64,000 bases of DNA, taken from the NCBI GenBank assembly GCA_008087055.1, contig VIEA01000001.1, positions 610,415 through 674,414 of the forward strand, read 5' to 3'. The DNA is from Gammaproteobacteria bacterium LSUCC0096 (GTDB lineage Bacteria > Pseudomonadota > Gammaproteobacteria > Pseudomonadales > Litorivicinaceae). Numbering within the stretch: the first letter of the stretch is position 1; each line of letters opens with the position of its first letter. Shown in pieces: positions 8,579 through 17,881 of this stretch. A program made the position numbers and the translations under genes. Below the pieces are notes generated by a model. That model was not told the DNA's origin. It searched no databases and saw only the letters and a program-made list of their open reading frames with translations.

Positions 8579-9364
8579 ATGGAATGGGTTGGTGTCGATC
8601 CACTCCATCAAGTGGTCAGCCGCGACGAAGCGATGGATTTGATTCCATGGCTCTCAATTCGGTGGCAAGCCTCACCGCCAGAGTCTGGTCACTACTTCTG
8701 GTGGGATGACAATGGCCTGGCGCTCAAAGCTGCTGAATTGGATTCGCGCTCGAGCGTGCATCTTGATTTTGTTCATGGGGCGCAGGCTCGGCGAGTCAAA
8801 GCTGTTACAGGAGAGGCGTTAACCCGAGCGATGGGGTGTCAAAAAGGCCTCCGCCCTTCGATTGTTGATACCACTGCAGGTCTTGGTGGTGATCTGAGCG
8901 TTCTGGCCAATGTAGGCTGTGAAGTGTTTGCAATGGAGAGACATCCGGTAGTCGCGGCTCTACTGCAAGATGCACTGCGTCGCGCTGAGGAAGCAGGGAC
9001 TACATGGTGTAATCGACTTCAATTCAGACATGCTGATAGTGCAGAGACAGTGTCTCAAATATCGCATGGTGTCATTTATCTCGATCCGATGTTTCCAAAA
9101 GAGCGTAAAGCTGCTCCGTCGTTGTCGATGCAGGTCTTACATTCGCTCGAGCAGACCACAGATGATCCCGAGCGGCTTTTAGAGGCTGCACTTGATTCTG
9201 GTGCGGCTCGCGTCGTTGTTAAACGTCCTATTAAGGCGGATGTCCTTGGAGGTCGTGTGCCATCATCCCAAGTGAAAGCTAAAACGGTACGCTTTGATTT
9301 GTATCCGAAACGTAAGTTAACTGATGATGATTGCACGTCGTTCCAAGGAATCATGACCGCATGA
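8579..9364 (+). CDS. rsmJ: 16S rRNA (guanine1516-N2)-methyltransferase RsmJ
   Basis: SAM-dependent methyltransferase that modifies G1516 of 16S rRNA, about 261 aa. The SAM-binding segment is DTTAGLGGDLSVLA followed by the acidic turn AMERHP. The catalytic-type motif is YLDPMFP, and the RsmJ-specific VVKRPIKADVLGG lies near the end. A GTG at 8576 and an ATG at 8579 are both in frame; the ATG has better spacing to the GAGG at the end of purL. The gene starts a few bases after the purL stop and overlaps dgt by 4 nt (ATGA), so purL-rsmJ-dgt are probably cotranscribed. Confidence 0.92.
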   Translation: MEWVGVDPLHQVVSRDEAMDLIPWLSIRWQASPPESGHYFWWDDNGLALKAAELDSRSSVHLDFVHGAQARRVKAVTGEALTRAMGCQKGLRPSIVDTTAGLGGDLSVLANVGCEVFAMERHPVVAALLQDALRRAEEAGTTWCNRLQFRHADSAETVSQISHGVIYLDPMFPKERKAAPSLSMQVLHSLEQTTDDPERLLEAALDSGAARVVVKRPIKADVLGGRVPSSQVKAKTVRFDLYPKRKLTDDDCTSFQGIMTA

Positions 9365-10716
9365 TGGATTGGAATCAGCTGCTTTCAACCGCGCGTATCG
9401 ACCATGAGGGACTTTGGGCTCTTCCGGTGTCGGGCGATGAACGGAGTCAATGGCAGCGAGATCACGATCGTTTAATTTTTTCAGGTGCATTTAGACGCTT
9501 GGCAGTGAAAACGCAGGTTCATCCGTTATCAGATAACGATCATGTTCATACCCGATTATCACACTCGCTCGAAGTCGCATCTGTTGGACGCTCACTGGGT
9601 GCTAGGCTCGGCCATTGGATGCGCGATGAAGGTTTGTTGTCCGATAGTCATTCGGGCTCGGGTGTGGGCGCATTGGTGCAGGCGGCTTGTCTCGCGCATG
9701 ACATCGGTAACCCACCTTTTGGTCATGCTGGTGAGCGAGCGATCCGTCAATTCTTTGAGTCACATCCTGAATATCTCGCAGGCTTATCTGGCGCTGAACG
9801 GGCCGATCTGACAGGTTTCGAGGGTAACGCACAAGGTTTTCGTGTGATCACATGTCTTGAACGACATTGGTTTGATGGCGGGATGCGATTAACAGCTGCG
9901 ACGCTTGGCACCTTCGTAAAATATCCGTTTGCCGCAGACTCGGCCTTTGGACAAACCAAGCGCAAACATGGAGTGAATCAAGCGGAGTTGCCGTTCATGC
10001 GAGAATTGGCCTCGCATCTTGGGCTGGTTGAAGTGATGCCCGATGTCTGGGCGCGCCATCCGTTGGTTTACGCGGTCGAAGCGGCTGACGACATTTGTTA
10101 CGCATTGATTGATCTTGAGGATGCGGTTGAGCTCGGTCATTTGGACTATGAAGAAGTCTCATCGCTAATGAAGGAACTGGTTGATCGCGGTGCAAGACGC
10201 AATCTGTATGAGCAGCTACTTGATGATTCTGAAGCCAAACTTGAGCTTCTTCGTTCTGCTGCAATCGATGCCTTGGTGCATGAGGCTGAAGCGCGATTCC
10301 AATCACACTATGACGCAATCGTGAGCGGAACCTTTGATGAAGAGTTACTGGACTGGCGACGTGCCTCGGCTGGTGAAGTAATTCAGCGGGCGAAGGCTCT
10401 CGCGCGTGAACGAGTCTATGTTGACCTCACCAAACAATCCTATGAAGGGCAGAGTGGACGACTTTTACGCGGGGTGCTGTCACATCTCATTGACGGAGCG
10501 GAAGCCCTGGCACAAGCCGGCGGCGATGGAACATATATTAGCTCGAAGGCACGAGATGCTGTCGCTCGGCTCGGAAAATTTAGACCGCGACCCAACGATT
10601 CAAAGTATCAGCGTCTCATGCGTGTGACTGATTATGTGTCGGCCATGACGGATCGTTATTTGATTCGGTTGGTGGATGATCTCACGCGACTTGGCTATTT
10701 TGATAGAGATTCCTGA
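9361..10716 (+). CDS. dgt: deoxyguanosinetriphosphate triphosphohydrolase-like protein (Dgt, HD domain)
   Basis: Predicted dNTP triphosphohydrolase that releases tripolyphosphate and helps set dNTP pools; 451 aa. HD-superfamily metal ligands are visible in HTRLSHSLEVA and in CLAHDIGNPPFGH, with a later conserved Asp in AVEAADDICYALIDLEDAVE. The ATG at 9361 overlaps the rsmJ TGA (ATGA), so I chose it over the longer frame from 9331. The 3' end overlaps the convergent tesA by 22 nt. Members of this family often prefer dGTP but can be broad; specificity is not readable here. Confidence 0.9.
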   Translation: MMDWNQLLSTARIDHEGLWALPVSGDERSQWQRDHDRLIFSGAFRRLAVKTQVHPLSDNDHVHTRLSHSLEVASVGRSLGARLGHWMRDEGLLSDSHSGSGVGALVQAACLAHDIGNPPFGHAGERAIRQFFESHPEYLAGLSGAERADLTGFEGNAQGFRVITCLERHWFDGGMRLTAATLGTFVKYPFAADSAFGQTKRKHGVNQAELPFMRELASHLGLVEVMPDVWARHPLVYAVEAADDICYALIDLEDAVELGHLDYEEVSSLMKELVDRGARRNLYEQLLDDSEAKLELLRSAAIDALVHEAEARFQSHYDAIVSGTFDEELLDWRRASAGEVIQRAKALARERVYVDLTKQSYEGQSGRLLRGVLSHLIDGAEALAQAGGDGTYISSKARDAVARLGKFRPRPNDSKYQRLMRVTDYVSAMTDRYLIRLVDDLTRLGYFDRDS

Positions 10717-11306
10717 AGGAATCCCCTGACATAATTAGCAATGATCGGTTGTGCTTCGGCAGTCGGGTGTAGCCCATCGTCCTGGAATAAATTGCGCTCA
10801 AGTGCCACCGGCTCGAGGAAAAACGGTAGGTAGGCAACGCGCGTTTCGCGAGCGACTTGGTCTTGTGCGTTTCGGAACGCTCGAGTGAATGGTCCGCCAT
10901 AGTTTCTTGGGAGCTCAATGCCTGCGTAAAGAACCTTGGCGCCAGCATCAGTTGCAAGTTGAAACATCGCTTTTAGATTGGCCTGCATTGTTGATAGTGG
11001 TAGGCCACGTAATCCATCGTTGGCACCGAGAGCGATCAATACAGCGTCCGGTTGATGACGTTCCAGTAGTCCTGGAAGTCGTGATAACCCGCCAGTCGTT
11101 GTCTCGCCCGAAATCGATGCGTTTAAAATTTGACCATCTGTCCCCAATATTTCTCTAGGATCAGCGGCCAATAGATCAACCCAGCTTTGACCGCGGTCCA
11201 GCCCATAGCCTGCACTGAGACTGTCACCGACGACGAGAAGCGTTGGGGCTCCCATTGCTGGTGTGATGAAACTCAACCAGAGGAAAATTACTCGCAATGT
11301 CCGCAC
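10695..11306 (-). CDS. tesA: periplasmic acyl-CoA thioesterase I / lysophospholipase TesA
   Basis: SGNH-hydrolase that cleaves acyl thioesters and lysophospholipids in the periplasm, 203 aa. A signal peptide (MRTLRVIFLWLSFITPAMGA) precedes block I GDSLSAGYG with the nucleophile Ser29. Block III is LGANDGL, and the catalytic Asp-His pair is in DDGLHP. The start is a GTG ending at 11306 that lies inside the divergent ybbA start, giving a 10-nt head-to-head overlap. The tesA/ybbA-ybbP arrangement is the same as in E. coli. The 3' end overlaps dgt. Confidence 0.93.
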   Translation of the reverse strand: MRTLRVIFLWLSFITPAMGAPTLLVVGDSLSAGYGLDRGQSWVDLLAADPREILGTDGQILNASISGETTTGGLSRLPGLLERHQPDAVLIALGANDGLRGLPLSTMQANLKAMFQLATDAGAKVLYAGIELPRNYGGPFTRAFRNAQDQVARETRVAYLPFFLEPVALERNLFQDDGLHPTAEAQPIIANYVRGFLQESLSK

Positions 11307-11989
11307 AACCAGTCCTTCATGTTCGTAATGTGTCGCATGGGTTTGAAGACCAAAGCGGTCAACGTTTGTCAGTTTTGGAGTCTCTCGAGCTGAAGATCAA
11401 CCCAGGTGACAGTGTAGCGATAGTTGGTCCCTCAGGCGCGGGCAAGAGTACGTTGTTATCTCTATTAGCCGGTTTGGATATTCCTGAAACAGGCGAAATT
11501 CTTTTTAAAGGCAATGATTTTAGTTCGTTAAGTGAAGATGAGCGGGCAGCGATTCGGCGTGGTCGAATTGGTTTTGTTTTTCAGAGCTTTCAGTTACTCC
11601 AGGGGCTGACGGCACTTGAAAACGCCATGTTACCTCTTGAACTGACTGGTATGTCGGTTGCTGATGCCAAGCAACGAGCCACAAGTTGGCTCGAGCGGGT
11701 CGGCCTTGGAGCTCGGATAAATCATCGTCCTCGGATGTTATCAGGCGGAGAACAGCAGCGTGTTGCTGTTGCTCGGGCATTTGTGAACGAGCCTGCTCTC
11801 TTGTTTGCTGATGAGCCGACCGGAAATCTGGATCGAAAGACCGGAGATGCGGTATCTGATTTGCTGTTCGAACTCAATCAAGAAACGGGCACGACACTGA
11901 TTCTGGTGACGCATGATGAGCGTCTTGCCGCACAGTGTCAGCGTGTGCTGCATTTGGAAGATGGGCAACTTAATGAGGTTGCTGCATGA
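11297..11989 (+). CDS. ybbA: ABC transporter ATP-binding protein YbbA
   Basis: Cytosolic ATPase of a MacB/LolD-type ABC system, 230 aa. Walker A is GPSGAGKSTLL, the signature is LSGGEQQRVAVARA, Walker B is ALLFADEPTGNLD, and the switch His is in VTHDERLA. It is coupled to the large FtsX-type permease ybbP by an ATGA overlap and diverges from tesA. Its ATG lies within the tesA coding sequence. In E. coli YbbAP-TesA is a conserved module thought to handle hydrophobic or membrane-derived substrates; the substrate here is not determinable. Confidence 0.94.
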   Translation: MSAQPVLHVRNVSHGFEDQSGQRLSVLESLELKINPGDSVAIVGPSGAGKSTLLSLLAGLDIPETGEILFKGNDFSSLSEDERAAIRRGRIGFVFQSFQLLQGLTALENAMLPLELTGMSVADAKQRATSWLERVGLGARINHRPRMLSGGEQQRVAVARAFVNEPALLFADEPTGNLDRKTGDAVSDLLFELNQETGTTLILVTHDERLAAQCQRVLHLEDGQLNEVAA

Positions 11990-14451
11990 TTGCTTTGCGT
12001 CTTCTCTGGCGTGAGTTTGTGAGTGGTCAATTAAGTCTGTTGGCGCTTGCGTTGGTTGTTTCTGTGGCCGCGATGACAACGACAGAGGTCTTAACTGATC
12101 GCATTGATCGCGCGATGCGAGCTGATGCTGCAGCGCTTCTAGGCGGAGACTTAAAGCTTAGGGGGCCACGCCCGATTGCCCCCGAATGGCTCAATAAAGC
12201 TAACGCACTGGGTGTCTCTGCAACTGAGACGATTGAATTTCCATCTGTAATCGGCAGTCAGTCAAACTTTGAGTTGACTGGGCTAAAAGTCGTCTCAGAT
12301 GGCTACCCGCTGAAAGGAAAGCTCGAGATTGCCGATAGCCGTGTCGGTATTGGATACCCGGCTTCTGGTATTCCAGCACCGGGGACTGCCTGGGCAGATC
12401 CACAATTGGCATCTAAACTGGATATCGATGTCGGAGATGTGGTTTCGGTTGGCGAAACTGAGCTTCAGATCACTCAAATTTTGGTGTTTGAACCAGACCG
12501 AGGTGGATCGTTTGTTTCTCTAACGCCGAGGCTTTTGATGAATCAAGCAGATCTTGAATCCTCTCAATTGATCCAGCCTGGAAGTCGTGTCCGCTATATC
12601 ACCCTATTTGCGGATGGTGATATTGAGCAATTCAAGGCGTTCATTGAGCCAAAGCTCGATATCAGCCAACGTCTCCGCGGGGTCGTTGATGGTCGACCAG
12701 AAGTTGGTAACGCATTGACACGAGCGACAACCTATTTATCACTGGCCGGTTTACTGACCGTGCTGTTGTCAGGTGCTGCCATTGCGATGACGGCCAATCG
12801 CTGGGCATCAGACCATATCGCCGATAGTGCATTGTTTCGGACGTTTGGACTCAGTGGTTCGGAGGCATTACGCATTTTTACAACTGAGTTGGTTGTCCTT
12901 GGTGGGTTAGCGAGTGGGCTCGGAGTCTTGATTGGATATGGGCTTCAACTTGCTCTGGTCGATACGATCGCCGGTCTTTTAACCATTAGTTTGCCTGACC
13001 CAAGTGTGAAGCCAGCCATTCTCGGTTTACTCACGGGTTTCGTGACACTCTTTGGTTTCGCTGCGCCTGCGCTGATTTTACTCGCGAACGTACCACCAAT
13101 CCGCGTACTGAAACGTGATTATCAGGTATCGGGAGTTGGTCAATTTGGTCGTTACGGCTTCGCCTTACTTGCGATTGCGATCCTTGGATACTTGTACAGT
13201 AATGATGTCTTACTGACTGGATGGGTTGTGCTTGCAGTTGTCATACTGGTCGGTCTTGTCAGTCTTTTGGGTCGGATCGTGATCGGAAGTCTTGGGCCAC
13301 TAGAGCAGTTGGGGCCAGCATGGCGGTTTGGTATTCAGCAACTGGTCCGAGACCCGCAGGCATCAGGTGGTCAGTTGATGGCATTTGCACTGACAGCGCT
13401 CGCCATTGCAATGGTTGCATTGATTCGATTTGATTTGATAACCACTTGGGAAACTCAAGTGCCTGAGGATGCCCCAAATACGTTTGCCTTGAACATCACA
13501 GATCAGGATCAAGCGAGTTTTATAGAAACCGTGACTAGTAGGGGCGGTGACCTTGCGCCGTTGTATCCGATTGTTAGGGGGCGCCTAGAGACGGTCAATG
13601 GAGTTCCACTGGCAGATCATCTGGCTGGTGCTGAGCCTCCAGGGTCGGTGCGACGTGAGCTCAGTTTGACCGAGTCTGGCGTTCTTGGTCGGGACAACCA
13701 GATTGATCGAGGGCGGTTTTTTACGGAAAGCGATGCCCCAGGGTTAGTGACAGTTGAATCAAAGCTATTCGATGAGCTGAATTTAAAACTTGGTGATGTG
13801 ATTCAGTACACCATTGGCCCCGATCGAATTTCTGCCGAAGTCATTGGATCTCGTATCGTTCAATGGGACTCGATGTTGCCTAACTTTTTTATGATCTTTT
13901 CACCAGGAACACTCGAACCTTTTGAGTCCACGCGGCTGACCAGTATGCGTCTTCCGAATCCGTCAGAGGATACCGCTGCCATTAGCGGAGCCTTTCGACA
14001 AGTCACTTTGTTATCAGTCGATGCAATATTGAATCAGATCCGCGGAATCTTGGACCGTGTATCACAAGCGGTCAGCGTCGTTCTTTACTTTGTGCTCGTC
14101 GGGGGCGTTTTGGTACTTGCGGCAAGTATTCAGACATCACTTCCTGAGCGTCGCAAGGAGTCTGCGATTTTGAGAAGCTTGGGGGGGTCAGACAGGTTGT
14201 TGTCGCAATCACAGTGGGCTGAATTCCTGACCCTTGGCGTAATGAGCGGGTTATTGGCTGCTGTCGGTACAGAGCTTCTTGGTTGGCTTGTTTACACTGA
14301 GATTTTCAATTTAGAGTGGACATCTAAATGGCAGATTTGGGTGTTTGCGCCAGTTTTGACCGGTGCTATTGTTGGTGCTATCGGGCGGTGGTCTGCGAAG
14401 CAAGCACGACAGATGCCCCCAGCTCAGTTATTAAAAATTGCGGATACATAG
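11986..14451 (+). CDS. ybbP: FtsX-type ABC transporter permease YbbP
   Basis: Inner-membrane permease partner of YbbA, 821 aa, a little over the usual 800. The N-terminal helix and large periplasmic domain are followed by a first FtsX-like helix set near residues 250-370, further helices at about 390-490, a second periplasmic domain, and a C-terminal FtsX set near 690-815 (VLVLAASIQTSLPERRKESAILRSLGGSD). The start overlaps the ybbA stop. Such exporters act by mechanotransmission rather than by a simple channel (family knowledge). It is followed 12 nt later by a SCO1-like gene. Confidence 0.92.
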   Translation: MIALRLLWREFVSGQLSLLALALVVSVAAMTTTEVLTDRIDRAMRADAAALLGGDLKLRGPRPIAPEWLNKANALGVSATETIEFPSVIGSQSNFELTGLKVVSDGYPLKGKLEIADSRVGIGYPASGIPAPGTAWADPQLASKLDIDVGDVVSVGETELQITQILVFEPDRGGSFVSLTPRLLMNQADLESSQLIQPGSRVRYITLFADGDIEQFKAFIEPKLDISQRLRGVVDGRPEVGNALTRATTYLSLAGLLTVLLSGAAIAMTANRWASDHIADSALFRTFGLSGSEALRIFTTELVVLGGLASGLGVLIGYGLQLALVDTIAGLLTISLPDPSVKPAILGLLTGFVTLFGFAAPALILLANVPPIRVLKRDYQVSGVGQFGRYGFALLAIAILGYLYSNDVLLTGWVVLAVVILVGLVSLLGRIVIGSLGPLEQLGPAWRFGIQQLVRDPQASGGQLMAFALTALAIAMVALIRFDLITTWETQVPEDAPNTFALNITDQDQASFIETVTSRGGDLAPLYPIVRGRLETVNGVPLADHLAGAEPPGSVRRELSLTESGVLGRDNQIDRGRFFTESDAPGLVTVESKLFDELNLKLGDVIQYTIGPDRISAEVIGSRIVQWDSMLPNFFMIFSPGTLEPFESTRLTSMRLPNPSEDTAAISGAFRQVTLLSVDAILNQIRGILDRVSQAVSVVLYFVLVGGVLVLAASIQTSLPERRKESAILRSLGGSDRLLSQSQWAEFLTLGVMSGLLAAVGTELLGWLVYTEIFNLEWTSKWQIWVFAPVLTGAIVGAIGRWSAKQARQMPPAQLLKIADT

Positions 14452-14463
14452 AAGGTTGTTGCA

Positions 14464-15039
14464 TTGAAGCGTTATGCCCCACTACTTGTTGCCTGTTTGA
14501 TGGCAGGCCTAGTTGCTTTTCCATTTATTCGGAATCTCACAACCGGTGAAAAAGGGATGCCCGGTGCGCAAATTGGCGGGCACTTCGTTTTAGAGACAGC
14601 GACAGGTCCGCTTGATACCGCGCAATTAAATACGGATTTGATGCTGATTTACTTCGGATACACCTATTGTCCGGATGTATGCCCCACTGAGCTTGCTCGG
14701 ATGGCGCAAATCTATGAGGGCTTGGGCGAGGATCAAACGCGCGTGTCTGGTTTGTTTGTGACGGTCGATCCTGAGCGAGACACCGTGAAAGCCGTGACTG
14801 AGTACGCCGAGGTTTTTGATCCCTCGTTTAAAGGTCTGTCTGGTGACCAAGCTCAGATTGAACGGGTCATGCGGCAGTATCAGGTGTATGCACAGAAAGT
14901 TGGAGACGATCCTGAAAATTACACAGTCGATCATTCTTCTCGAATTTATTTGATGGATCGTGATGCCAAACTAATGGCTTTATTCTCTATGGATACAGAG
15001 ATTCCAGTGATGATCGATCAGGTCAAAAACTTTCTTTGA
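14464..15039 (+). CDS. SCO1/SenC family copper chaperone or thiol-disulfide protein
   Basis: Membrane-anchored periplasmic thioredoxin-fold protein, 191 aa. An N-terminal hydrophobic anchor (ACLMAGLVAFPFI) is followed by the copper-binding CPDVC (Cys69, Cys73) and the distal His in VDHSSRIYLMD. SCO proteins deliver copper to the CuA site of cytochrome c oxidase or serve in redox defence. No oxidase genes are in the window. The start is a TTG at 14464 with AAGG about 8 nt upstream; the next ATG would remove the anchor. It follows ybbP closely and precedes acs. Confidence 0.9.
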   Translation: MKRYAPLLVACLMAGLVAFPFIRNLTTGEKGMPGAQIGGHFVLETATGPLDTAQLNTDLMLIYFGYTYCPDVCPTELARMAQIYEGLGEDQTRVSGLFVTVDPERDTVKAVTEYAEVFDPSFKGLSGDQAQIERVMRQYQVYAQKVGDDPENYTVDHSSRIYLMDRDAKLMALFSMDTEIPVMIDQVKNFL

Positions 15040-15141
15040 CCTAGATCATCTCTTTAGTTGAGTCGAGACGATTGTCGTATTGGGTTGTCTATCGTTAGGC
15101 ATAACACTCTTAGGAATAAGTTTAACCACCAAGGAGTTTTC

Positions 15142-17085
15142 ATGACTGATTCGAAGGTCTATCCGGTTGATCCTGCAATTGCAGCGAACGCTTGGGCAGA
15201 CGAAGCAACTTATGAAGCGATGTATCGCCAATCCATCGATGACCCAGACACATTTTGGGCCGAGCAGGCCAAGCGTCTCGATTGGATCAAATTCCCGACA
15301 AAAATCAAAAATACATCGTTCGCTCCTGGTAATGTCGATATCCGTTGGTACGAAGATGGTTTACTCAACGTTTCAGCAAACTGTCTTGACCGTCACCTAG
15401 CGACTCGTGGTGATCAAACTGCGATCATCTGGGAAGGCGATGATCCAAATTCTGATGAAAACATCACATACCGCGATCTATACGAGCGAGTGTGTCGTTT
15501 TGCCAATGGTCTCCGTGCGCAGGGCGTGAAGAAAGGTGATGTCGTCACCCTGTACATGCCGATGATTCCTGAAGCTGCTGTTGCGATGTTGGCATGTACG
15601 CGTATTGGCGCCGTGCACTCGATCGTCTTTGGTGGATTCTCCCCTGATGCATTGGCTGTTCGTGTTGAAGAGTCTGGATCGAAGGTCATTATTACGGCTG
15701 ACGAAGGCCGCCGTGGTGGTCGTGCGGTTGCTTTGAAGACTAATGTGGATAAAGCAGTCGCATTGGATGCATGTAAAGGCGTTGAAACGGTCATCGTCGT
15801 CAAGTGCACAGGCGGTGACGTAGAAATGGGGCCAAAAGATGTTTGGTACCACGACGTTTGCGCTGGCCAATCAACAGACTGTGAACCAGAGCCAATGAAT
15901 GCGGAAGATCCGTTATTCATTCTGTACACCTCAGGTTCTACTGGTAAGCCAAAGGGTCTCAAGCACACAACTGGCGGTTACTTGGTTTATACCTCGATGA
16001 CGCATCAATATGTCTTTGACTATAAAGATGGCGATATCTATTGGTGTACAGCAGATGTGGGCTGGATTACCGGCCACTCATACATTGTGTATGGACCCCT
16101 AGCGAATGGTGCGACGACGCTCATGTTCGAAGGTGTTCCAACATATCCAGACGCATCACGCTTTGGCCGAGTGATCGAAAAGCATAAGGTCAACCAGTTC
16201 TACACTGCGCCGACAGCGATCCGTTCACTGATGGTGAAAGGTGAAGACGTTTTGGGTGATTCGGATCTATCTTCACTGCGTATCTTGGGATCGGTCGGCG
16301 AGCCAATTAACCCAGAAGCGTGGGAGTGGTATCACCGCGTGATTGGTAAAGGAAACTGCCCAATCGTTGATACATGGTGGCAGACCGAAACTGGCGGCAT
16401 CATGATCGTTCCATTGCCGGGTGCTACTCCGGCGAAGCCAGGCTCAGCAACACGTCCATTCTTTGGCGTGCAACCAGCCTTGGTCGATAATGAAGGCAAT
16501 ATTCTTGAAGGTGCGACTGATGGAAACCTGGTACTTCTCGACTCGTGGCCATCATCAGGTCGCAGTTGCTGGGGCGACCATGAGCGTTTTGAGCAGACCT
16601 ATTTCTCGACGTTTGCAAACCGATACTTCACTGGTGATGGTGCGCGTCGTGACGAAGATGGCTACTACTGGATCACCGGTCGCGTGGATGACGTATTGAA
16701 CGTATCAGGCCACCGCATGGGTACAGCTGAAATCGAATCAGCGATGGTTGCGCATGATGCTGTTGCAGAAGCGGCTGTTGTTGGTTACCCGCATGACATT
16801 AAGGGTGAAGGTATTTACGTCTATGTCACACTTCAGGAAGGTATTGAACCAACTGAAGAGTTACGCGCAGAGCTTCGCAATCATGTTCGCGGTGAGATTG
16901 GACCGATTGCATCACCTGACTTCATTCAGTGGGCGCCAAGTCTTCCGAAGACGCGTTCAGGTAAGATCATGCGTCGTATTCTGAGAAAGATCGCTGCAAA
17001 CGACTACGGTGCACTGGGTGACACGTCGACCCTTGCTGATCCTTCAGTCGTTGATGAGTTGATCGATAATCGCATGAACCGCTAA
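15142..17085 (+). CDS. acs: acetyl-CoA synthetase (AMP-forming) Acs
   Basis: Activates acetate to acetyl-CoA via acetyl-AMP; cytosolic, 647 aa, as expected. The adenylate-forming P-loop is [11 protein letters not shown], the motif [10 protein letters not shown] follows, and the hinge region is [22 protein letters not shown]. The catalytic and acetylation-target lysine is in [11 protein letters not shown]. The ATG at 15142 has AAGGAG 5 nt upstream. An upstream extension in frame to 15058 lacks a ribosome site. A strong terminator follows. A LuxR-type response regulator of the acs-controlling kind is the next gene. Confidence 0.98.
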   Translation: MTDSKVYPVDPAIAANAWADEATYEAMYRQSIDDPDTFWAEQAKRLDWIKFPTKIKNTSFAPGNVDIRWYEDGLLNVSANCLDRHLATRGDQTAIIWEGDDPNSDENITYRDLYERVCRFANGLRAQGVKKGDVVTLYMPMIPEAAVAMLACTRIGAVHSIVFGGFSPDALAVRVEESGSKVIITADEGRRGGRAVALKTNVDKAVALDACKGVETVIVVKCTGGDVEMGPKDVWYHDVCAGQSTDCEPEPMNAEDPLFILYTSGSTGKPKGLKHTTGGYLVYTSMTHQYVFDYKDGDIYWCTADVGWITGHSYIVYGPLANGATTLMFEGVPTYPDASRFGRVIEKHKVNQFYTAPTAIRSLMVKGEDVLGDSDLSSLRILGSVGEPINPEAWEWYHRVIGKGNCPIVDTWWQTETGGIMIVPLPGATPAKPGSATRPFFGVQPALVDNEGNILEGATDGNLVLLDSWPSSGRSCWGDHERFEQTYFSTFANRYFTGDGARRDEDGYYWITGRVDDVLNVSGHRMGTAEIESAMVAHDAVAEAAVVGYPHDIKGEGIYVYVTLQEGIEPTEELRAELRNHVRGEIGPIASPDFIQWAPSLPKTRSGKIMRRILRKIAANDYGALGDTSTLADPSVVDELIDNRMNR

Positions 17086-17104
17086 TACGCGATTGATGTC
17101 AAAG

Positions 17105-17139
17105 CACCCGCCGAGCGCAGGCTCTGCGGGTGTTTTTTT
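17105..17139 (+). terminator. intrinsic terminator after acs
   Basis: CACCCGC (17105-17111) pairs with GCGGGTG (17126-17132), and an inner GAGC/GCTC stem (17113-17116, 17121-17124) closes a GCAG loop. Seven T residues follow at 17133-17139. One of only two textbook intrinsic terminators seen in the window. Confidence 0.93.
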
Positions 17140-17150
17140 GTCCAAAAAGT

Positions 17151-17198
17151 GCACAAATGTGCGGTAGTTTTCGCATATTTTCTAAAATTTGGTATCTT
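17151..17198 (+). promoter_or_regulatory. possible promoter region of the response-regulator gene
   Basis: TTCGCA (17170-17175) and TATCTT (17193-17198) are 17 bp apart. Just upstream, GCACA (17151-17155) and TGTGC (17158-17162) form a small inverted repeat that could be a regulator site. Weak pattern evidence. Confidence 0.3.
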
Positions 17199-17227
17199 TG
17201 AAGCTTAATCAGTAACGGATTTACGTT

Positions 17228-17881
17228 ATGCATCACTGCAAGATTGTGATCGCGGATGATCACCCACTGTTTCGCGCAGCTTTAAAACAAGCTGTTTCTA
17301 AAGCGGCTAAGCAAGTCGATATTGTTGAGGTTTCAACAATGGCTGAGTTGCAAGACGCGGCATCAGAGCATAATGATGCTGATTTGGTTCTTCTTGATTT
17401 GACCATGCCGGGTGCCAGTGGCTTTTCAAGTCTTGTGTATCTGAAAGGTCAAAGTCCTGAGATGCCAGTCGTCGTTGTCTCAGGTAATGAAGATCATAAT
17501 GTGATTCGTCGTTCGATCGAGTATGGCGCGCTTGGCTTTATTCCGAAGAGCGTCGCGCTCGAAACAATGGTTGAGGCTGTTCAGGCAGCTCTCGAAGGTG
17601 AAGCGTGGATTCCTGAAGATGTGAATCTTGATGCACCTGTTGTCGATGACAAAGAAGCCAAGATTGCTGAGGGTATTGCATCTCTGACACCGCAGCAGTT
17701 CCGTGTTCTTGTGATGCTGATGCAGGGTCTGTTGAATAAGCAGATCGCCTATGAATTAGATGTGAGCGAGGCGACTGTCAAAGCGCACGTCACAGCAATT
17801 CTCAGAAAACTGAAAGTCCATTCACGGACACAAGCTGTGATCGCCGCGCGCTCATTGGATCTTGAATCATTGTCCGGTTGA
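17228..17881 (+). CDS. LuxR-type response regulator (CrbR/ErdR-like)
   Basis: Two-domain response regulator, 217 aa. The receiver has the acidic pair at DD (10-11), the phospho-acceptor Asp57 in LVLLDLTMPG, and the conserved Lys in FIPKSV. After a linker comes a LuxR/NarL helix-turn-helix (LTPQQFRVLVMLMQGLLNKQIAYELDVSEATVKAHVTAIL, residues about 152-191). It lies directly after acs. In Pseudomonas (MxtR/ErdR) and Vibrio (CrbS/CrbR) a regulator of this type activates acs, so that role is likely here (inference). No sensor kinase is in the window. The 3' end overlaps rnt by 15 nt. Confidence 0.88.
   Translation: MHHCKIVIADDHPLFRAALKQAVSKAAKQVDIVEVSTMAELQDAASEHNDADLVLLDLTMPGASGFSSLVYLKGQSPEMPVVVVSGNEDHNVIRRSIEYGALGFIPKSVALETMVEAVQAALEGEAWIPEDVNLDAPVVDDKEAKIAEGIASLTPQQFRVLVMLMQGLLNKQIAYELDVSEATVKAHVTAILRKLKVHSRTQAVIAARSLDLESLSG

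Noticed and set aside
9995-10318. 107-codon open frame antisense to dgt, and similar frames at 9602-10140
   Set aside because: Overlapping shadows of dgt with basic, His-rich translations and no family features.
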